From an uncultured Parvibacter sp. (GTDB lineage Bacteria; Actinomycetota; Coriobacteriia; Coriobacteriales; Eggerthellaceae), in NCBI GenBank assembly GCA_910587945.1, contig CAJUNI010000019.1, forward strand, positions 1 to 6,233: DNA of 6,233 nucleotides, given 5' to 3'. The position numbers and the translations under genes are program-made. Positions 1 through 4,972 of this stretch are shown one piece after another (position 1 is the stretch's first letter; each line of letters begins with the position of its first letter). The notes under the pieces are model-generated. The model ran no database searches, was not told the origin of the DNA, and worked only from the letters and a program-made list of their open reading frames with translations.

Positions 1-11
1 ACTCCTAACCA

Positions 12-35
12 GACCGGATTCCGGTCCAACTTTTT
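12..35 (+). terminator. Possible intrinsic terminator reading on the plus strand
   Basis: A perfect 6-bp GC-rich stem (GACCGG / CCGGTC, loop ATT, 12-26) is followed on the plus strand by CAAC and then five T (31-35). The T-run lies on the side expected for plus-strand transcription. Read in the direction of dprA transcription, the hairpin is followed by TGGTTAGG with no U-tract, so it is a poor terminator for dprA. The four bases between stem and T-run weaken the call. It could end a convergent plus-strand gene outside the window, or simply be a palindrome in the dprA 3' region. Confidence 0.35.
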
Positions 36-61
36 GTCCGCACCCCCCTACGGTCGCTGAC

Positions 62-1033
62 TCATGAGCGAGTGGTGGTGCAGGGGCCATAGCGGCCGTT
101 GGGATAGCGCGCGATATAGCCATCCCGTTGGGCCTCGGCCAGCCAGACCATGACCCAAGTTAGGGAATCAGAAACGCCGCATTCGCCAGCTAATCCATTG
201 AGCTCTTCAATACCCAATGGCTCAGCATCAAGGGCTGCCAAAAGTGCGCACTCCGCCTTGCGCTCTTGGGGAGCTTGGCTACGGTTAGCAACGGACTTAA
301 ACCGCTGTAGTCCAGACAGAGCGGTGCCCGCAGAATCTTCTTGGCGCAGAAGACCAAATAACGAGAACAACGCAGAGTCAAAGGTCTCATCATCGACAAT
401 AGGAACTGCGCCTTGGGCTATCAAACGATTTGCTCCCGCCGAAAAACTTGAGGTAATAGACCCAGGGATAGCTAACACATCACGACCAGCACTCAGTGCT
501 GCATCGGCCGTTGAGAACGTTCCCGATGGCAGCCCTGCTTCCACAATCAACGTCGCCCGTGCGAGACCCGCAATAATGCGATTGCGCCGACGAAAGCACC
601 ACGGAAGCGGATCGAAGGTCCAGGGCTGCTCAGAGACAAGCACACCACCGCTATCCAGAATCTGATGGAAGAGTGCTTTATGCTGAGCAGGATAGGGCTT
701 TTGCAAGCCTCCTCCCATAACCACTATCGTTTTACCGCCCGCTTCAAGGGCTGCCCGGTGTGCCGCAGCATCACAACCGCGCGCTCCTCCACTCACAATA
801 GGGACGCCGCGCTGTGCCGCATGAAAGCTGAACCGTCGAGCACAACTGATGCCGTAGGGAGTGGCCTTCCGAGCTCCAACCACCGCAAGACCTCCCCCTA
901 ACCCGTTAGGGTCCCCCAATACATAGAGCTTCTTGGGCGGATCTGTGATGCTAGCCAGAAGCGAGGGATAGAGCGGATCCCCGAGAGCAATTTCAGAATG
1001 AGTAACATTACCCCAATCATATTCCGACGTCAT
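62..1033 (-). CDS. dprA: DNA-processing protein DprA (Smf), RecA loader for incoming single-stranded DNA
   Basis: This 323-residue cytoplasmic protein belongs to the DprA/Smf family. Members bind single-stranded DNA entering during natural transformation, protect it and load RecA. The extended Rossmann fold is clear: VVGARKATPYG at 51-61, SGGARGCDAAAH at 81-92, RNRIIAGLA at 150-158 and LIVEAGLPSG at 162-171. Residues about 255-315 resemble the C-terminal winged-helix (DML1-like) domain. The N-terminus begins close to the core fold, so the SAM/HhH-like domain of some homologues is missing or reduced. The ATG start has GAGGG six bases upstream (1040-1044) overlapping the comM stop, plus a GGAGG only three bases away. 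It is the last gene of yraN-comM-dprA, nine bases after comM, and is probably cotranscribed. DprA is also widespread in bacteria not known to be transformable, so its presence does not prove competence. The family call is secure. Confidence 0.96.
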   Translation of the reverse strand: MTSEYDWGNVTHSEIALGDPLYPSLLASITDPPKKLYVLGDPNGLGGGLAVVGARKATPYGISCARRFSFHAAQRGVPIVSGGARGCDAAAHRAALEAGGKTIVVMGGGLQKPYPAQHKALFHQILDSGGVLVSEQPWTFDPLPWCFRRRNRIIAGLARATLIVEAGLPSGTFSTADAALSAGRDVLAIPGSITSSFSAGANRLIAQGAVPIVDDETFDSALFSLFGLLRQEDSAGTALSGLQRFKSVANRSQAPQERKAECALLAALDAEPLGIEELNGLAGECGVSDSLTWVMVWLAEAQRDGYIARYPNGRYGPCTTTRS

Positions 1034-1042
1034 AGTCCTCCC

Positions 1043-2584
1043 TCAATCCTCGTGAAGGCGATAGCTCAGTGCTTCAGCCGCATGACGCTTCAGCACTGCA
1101 GGTGATTCTTCCAAATCCGCAATAGTGCGCGCTACCAACAACGTTCGTATAATGCCGCGCCCGCTCATATGGGTAGCAGTAGCCATAGACTCCAGAAACG
1201 CTCGATCCTCTAGAGAAAGACGACAGGACTCAATCACTTCCTGAGGCTTCAGAGGGCGTCCTGAACGCTGCTTTCCCGGCGCTCCTTCCGCAGCTTCCTG
1301 CTGTGTCGCCTGGCGCCAGGAGGCAAACTCTCGAGCGCGCAGGACTCCTTCGCGCAAGTCGGCTGACGACGCTCCCTTACCCGTATCCATCACCAGCTGC
1401 GGAGGCAAACGTCGTACATCCAGCTGTAAATCTATGCGGTCTAGTAAGGGACCACCTATCTTTGCTTGATAGCCTTGAATCTGAGCACTCGTGCAGGTGC
1501 AAGGAATCTCATCATCCCCGTAATAGCCGCAAGGGCAAGGATTCGAAGCCGCCACCAACATAAAATCGGCCGGCATGACCACATTGCCATCAGCACGGGT
1601 GATACTTACGCGCCCAGTTTCGAGCGGCTGACGAAGAGCCTGAAGCACTGATGTCTTAAACTCAGAAAGCTCGTCGAGAAACAGGACCCCTTTATGAGCA
1701 AGGGATATCTCGCCTGGCCGCACCGGGGTTCCGCCTCCAACCAGCCCGGCCATAGTGGCGGAATGATGAGGACTGCGAAAGGGTCGCACCCCCTGTAACA
1801 GCGATGCGACATCCTCCCCGGCAACCGAATGAATTGACGCCACTTCCATTCGCTCCTCGTCGGTGAGTGCGGGAAGCAAAGAGGGCAATCGCGAAGCCAG
1901 CATACTTTTACCCGATCCAGGAGGACCCATCAATAGAATTCCATGGTTGCCTGCTGCCGCAATTTGCAACGCTCGCTTGGCTGTCTCATGGCCCGCAATA
2001 TCAGCAAAATCGGCTGAAGCATTACCCACCCCTGCTTCATAAGAACAAGGCGGCCACGGCAATAGATCCATCTCTGGATCTTTTGCCCTTAAAACTCCAA
2101 GATGAGGAAGAGCCCACTGCTCAAGCCCTTGTAAAGGGACGCGATCGGCCTCCGTCCCAGATACCAGCATCCAGTGATTGCTATAGGCGCAGCGACCACA
2201 GGAAAGAATTCCCGGAACCGTTCGTACACGGCCATCCAGGGCAAGTTCCCCCACAAAAAGCTTATTCTCAAGCAGATGAGGGTCGATCTGTCCTGTTGCC
2301 GCCAACAAACCCAATGCAATAGGTAAATCAAACCCGGCCCCTGTCTTTTTCAAATTGCCAGGCGCTAAATTAACCACAATCTTTGCATCAGGCATCGTGA
2401 ATCCCGCCGCCCGAATGGCTGCCCTGACGCGCTCTCGCGCATCTTGCACCGCAGTATCTGGCATGCCCACGATAGCCATTCCCGGCAGGCCACCAGATAC
2501 CACGACTTCGACCACTACCGGCAACGCCTCAACCCCACGAAGGGTTGCCGAGTTAATGGCGCATTGCCCATAGCTGGTACTCAT
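1043..2584 (-). CDS. comM: ComM/YifB-family AAA+ ATPase (Mg-chelatase-like), branch-migration helicase
   Basis: This 513-residue protein has the usual length and architecture of YifB/ComM. Residues 1-170 form the N-terminal ChlI-like (Lon S16-type) domain, with typical GGLPGMAIVGMPD (31-43) and NLAPGNLKKTGAGFDLPIA (72-90). A Mg-chelatase-type AAA+ domain follows: Walker A GPPGSGKS (220-227), RPFRSPHH (267-274), Walker B VLFLDE (300-305), the four-cysteine stretch NPCPCG...CTC (348-364) and GPLLDRID (378-385) with likely arginine-finger R383. A C-terminal helical domain follows. ComM of Vibrio cholerae is a hexameric helicase that drives branch migration during integration of transforming DNA; applying that role here is inference from family. 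The ATG overlaps the yraN stop as ATGA, and no Shine-Dalgarno sequence is visible in the 20 bases upstream (CAGCATTTTCAACACT precedes the ATG). Translation therefore probably depends on ribosomes terminating on yraN. Confidence 0.95.
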   Translation of the reverse strand: MSTSYGQCAINSATLRGVEALPVVVEVVVSGGLPGMAIVGMPDTAVQDARERVRAAIRAAGFTMPDAKIVVNLAPGNLKKTGAGFDLPIALGLLAATGQIDPHLLENKLFVGELALDGRVRTVPGILSCGRCAYSNHWMLVSGTEADRVPLQGLEQWALPHLGVLRAKDPEMDLLPWPPCSYEAGVGNASADFADIAGHETAKRALQIAAAGNHGILLMGPPGSGKSMLASRLPSLLPALTDEERMEVASIHSVAGEDVASLLQGVRPFRSPHHSATMAGLVGGGTPVRPGEISLAHKGVLFLDELSEFKTSVLQALRQPLETGRVSITRADGNVVMPADFMLVAASNPCPCGYYGDDEIPCTCTSAQIQGYQAKIGGPLLDRIDLQLDVRRLPPQLVMDTGKGASSADLREGVLRAREFASWRQATQQEAAEGAPGKQRSGRPLKPQEVIESCRLSLEDRAFLESMATATHMSGRGIIRTLLVARTIADLEESPAVLKRHAAEALSYRLHED

Positions 2585-3057
2585 AGTGTTGAAAATGCTG
2601 ATATGTGATGACGAATAACCGCACGATTCACCGAAACCACGACAATCGATATCACATCAAAACGCACCGATAAATCAGTAAGCCCCACACAGTCTTCAAG
2701 GTACGCAAGGGCAATACGCTCATAACGGTCGCGCTTGGCCGCCGTCACTGCTTCCCCCGGAAAGCCTTTTTCTACGTTGCGGCGTGTCTTTACCTCGACA
2801 AAGACAATGGTGTTGCTATCGCGCGCAATAATATCCGCTTCACCAAACCGGCAGGTCCAGTTGCGCTCAAGGATCTCATAGCCCCTGCTGTGGAGAAAGT
2901 TTGCCGCTGCATCTTCTCCCCGTCGTCCGAGTTCTTGATTCGAACACTTATCCAGCTCTTTCGTACGAGATCGCTTTGACCGCTGCCGAGTTCCTGACTC
3001 CTCAACCGAAGAACCAGTGCTCTTTTCCTTCTCCGTCAATTCCATGACTGCATCCAT
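2581..3057 (-). CDS. yraN: YraN family (UPF0102) predicted endonuclease-like protein
   Basis: The core from about residue 40 matches the UPF0102/YraN family: QELGRRGEDAAANFL (41-55), GEADIIA (72-78) and FVEVKTR (86-92). E48, D75, E88 and K90 form the E...D...ExK pattern of the restriction-endonuclease-like fold, so nuclease or DNA-binding activity is likely, although the family's biochemical role is poorly defined. At 158 residues it is longer than the usual ~120. The extra part is a ~40-residue N-terminal tail rich in K, R, E, S and T, with no predicted fold. The first ATG is strongly supported by AAGGAGG seven bases upstream; the next in-frame ATG (codon 5) is less well placed. That Shine-Dalgarno sequence sits inside a hairpin (3062-3089). 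The stop overlaps the comM start. Genomic linkage with comM and dprA is common and suggests a role in DNA recombination or uptake, which is inference. Confidence 0.9.
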   Translation of the reverse strand: MDAVMELTEKEKSTGSSVEESGTRQRSKRSRTKELDKCSNQELGRRGEDAAANFLHSRGYEILERNWTCRFGEADIIARDSNTIVFVEVKTRRNVEKGFPGEAVTAAKRDRYERIALAYLEDCVGLTDLSVRFDVISIVVVSVNRAVIRHHISAFSTL

Positions 3058-3061
3058 AACA

Positions 3062-3089
3062 GCACCTCCTTATTTCACCAAGGAGGCAC
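3062..3089 (-). promoter_or_regulatory. Hairpin sequestering the yraN Shine-Dalgarno sequence
   Basis: In the mRNA, CCUCCUU (from 3080-3086) is exactly complementary to the yraN Shine-Dalgarno AAGGAGG (3065-3071), with an 8-nt loop GGUGAAAU. Three more pairs (G-C, U-G, G-U) extend the stem to 10 bp. The SD is seven bases from the yraN ATG, so the folded form should block ribosome entry. The upstream arm equals the anti-SD tail of 16S rRNA. No U-run follows, which argues against a terminator. The pairing is seen directly; the regulatory role is inferred. Confidence 0.6.
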
Positions 3090-3176
3090 CTTACAGCCGA
3101 AGCTTCGAGATTCGATCTTCCGTCGAGCCTTGAAACAAGAAGCAGACAACACCCTCTCAACACGCACAATGGAACC

Positions 3177-3198
3177 TATGGGAAGCAACATTCCCATA
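3177..3198. repeat. Perfect 8-bp inverted repeat (hairpin) in the yraN leader
   Basis: TATGGGAA (3177-3184) and TTCCCATA (3191-3198) are exact reverse complements separated by a 6-nt loop. Neither strand has a T-run after the stem, so it is not an obvious terminator. It could be a transcription-factor operator or a stem of a leader RNA. The right arm extends into a 12-mer that recurs in the rplS leader (4756-4767). Confidence 0.5.
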
Positions 3199-3231
3199 AA
3201 CGTCGGCCCCGTTGCCCACGATCATCCCGAG

Positions 3232-3267
3232 AATTGCTAACCCACGAAACCCCGAACGCTAGCAATT
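3232..3267. repeat. 8-bp inverted repeat with 20-nt spacer
   Basis: AATTGCTA (3232-3239) and TAGCAATT (3260-3267) are exact reverse complements. The spacer is C/A-rich on the plus strand and has no internal pairing that I can see. It may be an operator with half-sites three turns apart (28-bp centre-to-centre), a long-loop stem in the leader RNA, or chance. Confidence 0.35.
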
Positions 3268-3315
3268 TGCAATCCAGAGACCTACGGAAGGAAGAAGCTG
3301 AGGAATCCACACTAA

Positions 3316-3348
3316 TTCAACAGGCCTCAACAAGCCCTAAACAAGCCA
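3316..3348. repeat. Three imperfect direct repeats with 11-bp period after rnhB
   Basis: Three consecutive 11-bp units read TTCAACAGGCC (3316-3326), TCAACAAGCCC (3327-3337) and TAAACAAGCCA (3338-3348) on the plus strand, with a shared core AACARGCC. The array ends four bases before the rnhB stop codon. An 11-bp period is about one helical turn, so a protein could contact the same face at each unit. It lies at the upstream end of the yraN leader, where an activator or repressor site would be expected. Low-complexity drift is an alternative. Confidence 0.45.
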
Positions 3349-3352
3349 CTAC

Positions 3353-4162
3353 TTAGAACAAGCTTTCTTGCAGGAACTTCGTGCAAAAACTACGCCGATG
3401 CAGCGGACTCAGTCCTAGGGAACGAATAGCCTCTTCGTGATCTGCACTCCCATAGCCCTTATTGTGTCCAAATCCATAACCGGGATACTGTTGGTCCATT
3501 TCATCCATATAGTGGTCTCGGGCTACCTTAGCAACAATGGAAGCGGCAGCAATCGAAGCACTTTTGCTATCTCCTTTGACCACATTTACTTCTCGGGAAT
3601 CTAAGCCGAGCGGATTACCATCAAGAAGAATCACATCGACATTCCCAAGCGTTTGCTCAATTCCATGAAGTGCTTGGGTAAACGCCTTTCGCAGGGATGC
3701 CGTAATGCCCAATCGATCGATATCCTGGGGTTCAATCCAAGCTACCGTCCAGGCCGCTGCCTGCTCATGAATAGTCTGGGCCAAACGAACACGCTCAGCA
3801 GGCTTAACCTGCTTTGAGTCATTGAGTCCTACAAGTTGCGGCAGAACCTGCGCCCCTGCCGACAGATCAAAGGCTACCGCACCAACCGCCAAAGGCCCTG
3901 CCAAAGGACCGCGACCCACCTCGTCTAAACCTACCAACAAGGTGCCACCACGCTGGGTCAAAATTTCCTGATCAAAATTCCAAAGCCCACAGATGCGCTC
4001 TCGCTCAGCTTGCTGTTCGGCCACACGGCGACAGGCTGCCTTTAAGGCGCTTTGTACCCCTTTACGACTATCACCTCGCAGAGAACGCTCAAGAGCAGGC
4101 AGTGTGTGTTCATCAGCTTGGCGTAGCCGTTCTCGAATCTCTGAAACCGTTAACTCTGCCAT
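3353..4162 (-). CDS. rnhB: Ribonuclease HII
   Basis: Type 2 RNase H removes RNA from RNA-DNA hybrids and starts excision of single ribonucleotides in DNA, using divalent metal ions in the cytoplasm. The 269 residues hold the family signature LDEVGRGPLAGP (79-90). The four acidic catalytic residues are D80, E81, D181 (in LLDG) and D198 (in KGDSKS). The C-terminal YPGYGFGHNKGYG block (226-238) is also present. Residues 1-70 are an extra helical region beginning LTVSEIRERL and including DSRKGVQ, matching the extension of Bacillus-type RNase HII rather than the shorter ~200-residue form. The ATG has AAGG five bases upstream. The final QESLF (265-269) resembles the bacterial clamp-binding consensus QLxLF. 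A terminator separates it from rplS, so it probably has its own promoter in 4163-4310. The lepB gene often found between these two genes in actinobacteria is absent. Confidence 0.96.
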   Translation of the reverse strand: MAELTVSEIRERLRQADEHTLPALERSLRGDSRKGVQSALKAACRRVAEQQAERERICGLWNFDQEILTQRGGTLLVGLDEVGRGPLAGPLAVGAVAFDLSAGAQVLPQLVGLNDSKQVKPAERVRLAQTIHEQAAAWTVAWIEPQDIDRLGITASLRKAFTQALHGIEQTLGNVDVILLDGNPLGLDSREVNVVKGDSKSASIAAASIVAKVARDHYMDEMDQQYPGYGFGHNKGYGSADHEEAIRSLGLSPLHRRSFCTKFLQESLF

Positions 4163-4310
4163 GACACCCTTCTTCTCCCTCTGCAGCGTCCACGGGCGTT
4201 ATACCCAACCTTCTATAGCCCAGCGCGGTCTAACGTGACCTGGCTCAACTACAACGCGCCCGCGGCCCACACCAACGATCCCACTGCTCGTCTTTCCCCT
4301 CATCATAGCG
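4163..4310 (-). other. Upstream region of rnhB
   Basis: This 148-bp gap follows the rplS terminator and should hold the rnhB promoter. Two AT-rich -10-like hexamers are present on the minus strand, TATAGA (4212-4217) and TATAAC (4198-4203). Neither has a TTGACA-like box 16-18 bp upstream, so no promoter can be assigned. They also form an imperfect inverted repeat together with GGGC (4194-4197) and GCCC (4218-4221). The start-proximal part holds the purine-rich ribosome binding site of rnhB. Confidence 0.35.
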
Positions 4311-4342
4311 AGAAAAAAGAAAGGACCCCAATGGGGCCCTTT
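4311..4342 (-). terminator. Intrinsic terminator of rplS
   Basis: In the rplS transcript AAAGGGCCCC pairs with GGGGUCCUUU around an AUU loop (4320-4342), giving a 10-bp stem with one G-U pair. A U-rich tail, C followed by six U (4312-4318), follows directly. It starts 22 bases after the rplS stop codon. This is a textbook Rho-independent terminator and makes rplS a largely separate unit from rnhB. Read on the plus strand, the stem is followed by TTTCG only, so it is mainly one-directional. Confidence 0.9.
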
Positions 4343-4364
4343 CGAAATGTTATAAGCAATTGGC

Positions 4365-4712
4365 TTAGCGGAAAGACTTTTCCTTGATCTTTGCAGCCTT
4401 GCCCACCTTGTCGCGCAGGTAATAGAGCTTTGCACGACGAACATCGCCACGACGAGCAACCTCGATCTTTTCGATCTTGGGAGAATGTACCGGGAAGGTA
4501 CGCTCAACACCCACCGAGAAGCTCATCTTACGAACGGTGAAGGTCTCGCGGCTGGAAGAGCCTTGACGACGAATTACATCGCCCTGGAACACCTGAATAC
4601 GCTCACGATTGCCCTCAGTAATGCGATAGTGCACTTTGACATTGTCGCCGACGTTAAACTCGGGAATGTCTTGCTTGATCTGCTGTTGTTCGATTGCGCG
4701 AATGATGTCCAT
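4365..4712 (-). CDS. rplS: 50S ribosomal protein L19 (bL19)
   Basis: L19 sits at the 30S-50S interface of the ribosome and contributes to intersubunit bridges. The 115-residue length is normal for bL19. Family-typical segments are present: VGDNVKVHYRI (21-31), FQGDVI (42-47), GVERTFPVHSP (68-78) and RRAKLYYLR (92-100), ending in a basic KIKEKSFR tail. The ATG is preceded by AGAAGGA (4721-4727) with an 8-nt spacer. A good sigma70-type promoter lies at 4779-4807 and a strong terminator at 4311-4342, so rplS appears to be transcribed alone. The expected neighbours rimM and trmD, found upstream in many bacteria, are replaced here by ABC transporter genes, although they could lie outside the window. 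Confidence 0.98.
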   Translation of the reverse strand: MDIIRAIEQQQIKQDIPEFNVGDNVKVHYRITEGNRERIQVFQGDVIRRQGSSSRETFTVRKMSFSVGVERTFPVHSPKIEKIEVARRGDVRRAKLYYLRDKVGKAAKIKEKSFR

Positions 4713-4755
4713 AGCCGTTTTCCTTCTATACTTCCAAACCCCATGATGAGGGTAT

Positions 4756-4767
4756 TTCCCATAAACG
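4756..4767. repeat. 12-mer in the rplS leader shared with the yraN leader
   Basis: TTCCCATAAACG occurs here and again at 3191-3202, both times in a non-coding 5' region and in the same orientation relative to the downstream gene. Here it lies just after the predicted rplS transcription start and pairs only weakly with a neighbouring GAGGG. In the yraN leader it forms one arm of a perfect hairpin. It may be a common regulatory motif or a coincidence. Confidence 0.35.
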
Positions 4768-4778
4768 CACAGTTTGTC

Positions 4779-4807
4779 AGTATACTTCCCAGAGGATGGC
4801 TGTGCAA
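4779..4807 (-). promoter_or_regulatory. Predicted sigma70-type promoter of rplS
   Basis: On the minus strand TTGCAC (-35, 4802-4807) and TATACT (-10, 4779-4784) are separated by exactly 17 bp. The -10 box matches five of six consensus positions; the -35 keeps TTG. The start site would fall near 4772, giving a ~60-nt leader to the rplS ATG at 4712. Most bacteria regulate L19 through a leader or an operon; the short leader here shows only weak pairing. Confidence 0.65.
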
Positions 4808-4972
4808 GACATCATTTTTCACAAACCGCGAACGGCCACGCCGGATCCACAATTACCGCAGTTGGGTTACATCCCGCGCTCACCGCAACCCTTGCACCAT
4901 TGCTGCCAAGGTAACCGCCACCCACTCTACCATCCCAAGAGAAAAGCTCGCCTTACCCAGACAACCCATCCT
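4808..4972. other. Spacer between the ABC operon and the rplS promoter
   Basis: I see no convincing gene and no intrinsic terminator for the ABC operon. The only structure noted is a loose GGGTT...AACCC pairing around 4862-4893, without a T-run. Two short open frames exist here, but neither has a start and ribosome binding site that would support it. ABC transcripts may therefore end by another mechanism or read into rplS. Confidence 0.4.

Larger units (their letters stand above)
3058..3352 (-). other. Structured 295-nt gap between rnhB and yraN, candidate cis-regulatory leader
   Basis: No credible gene is visible on either strand. In the direction of yraN transcription the gap holds, in order, a period-11 tandem repeat (3316-3348), an 8-bp inverted repeat with a 20-nt spacer (3232-3267), a perfect 8-bp hairpin (3177-3198), a 10-bp palindrome CGAAGCTTCG (3098-3107) and the SD-masking hairpin (3062-3089). 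No intrinsic terminator with a U-run follows rnhB, so readthrough from rnhB is possible. The only promoter-like pair I find is weak: TTGTTT, 17 bp, then TCGAAT, roughly 3113-3141. Visual comparison with TPP, FMN, SAM-I, cobalamin, c-di-GMP-I and T-box core sequences gave no match. Confidence 0.5.

Noticed and set aside
150..665. 171-codon plus-strand open frame opposite dprA
   Set aside because: It is antisense to a clear dprA gene, has no recognisable domain, and its composition fits a shadow frame.
1867..2322. 151-codon plus-strand open frame opposite comM
   Set aside because: It lies entirely antisense to conserved ComM motifs, and no family features are visible in its translation.
3062..3089. 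SD-masking hairpin as a terminator for rnhB
   Set aside because: The stem is followed by UGCUGUUAUGG with no U-run, and it overlaps the yraN ribosome binding site.
3098..3107. CGAAGCTTCG palindrome as a LexA/SOS box
   Set aside because: It lacks the GAAC...GTTC half-sites of Gram-positive LexA boxes, and the half-site spacing is wrong.
3157..3225. 22-codon minus-strand open frame (MIVGNGADVYGN...) in the yraN leader, a possible leader peptide
   Set aside because: It has no Shine-Dalgarno sequence (CTCGGG precedes the ATG), no run of regulatory codons, and overlaps the 8-bp hairpin. It cannot be told from chance.
4720..4772. Ribosomal-protein leader autoregulation motif before rplS
   Set aside because: The pairing between ATGGG and CCCTCAT is short and mismatched, and I cannot match it to the described Firmicute L19 leader.
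4812..4952. 46-codon minus-strand frame with a protein-like composition (WDGRVGGGYLGS...)
   Set aside because: It lacks an ATG, its only GTG has no ribosome binding site, and it matches no family I recognise. A gene remnant is possible but not supportable.
4880..4969. 29-codon minus-strand frame starting MGCLGK, directly after and in frame with the second ABC ATPase stop codon
   Set aside because: The AAAGG abuts the ATG with no spacing, so it is not a usable ribosome binding site. Stop-codon readthrough has no supporting signal. Most likely a chance open stretch.
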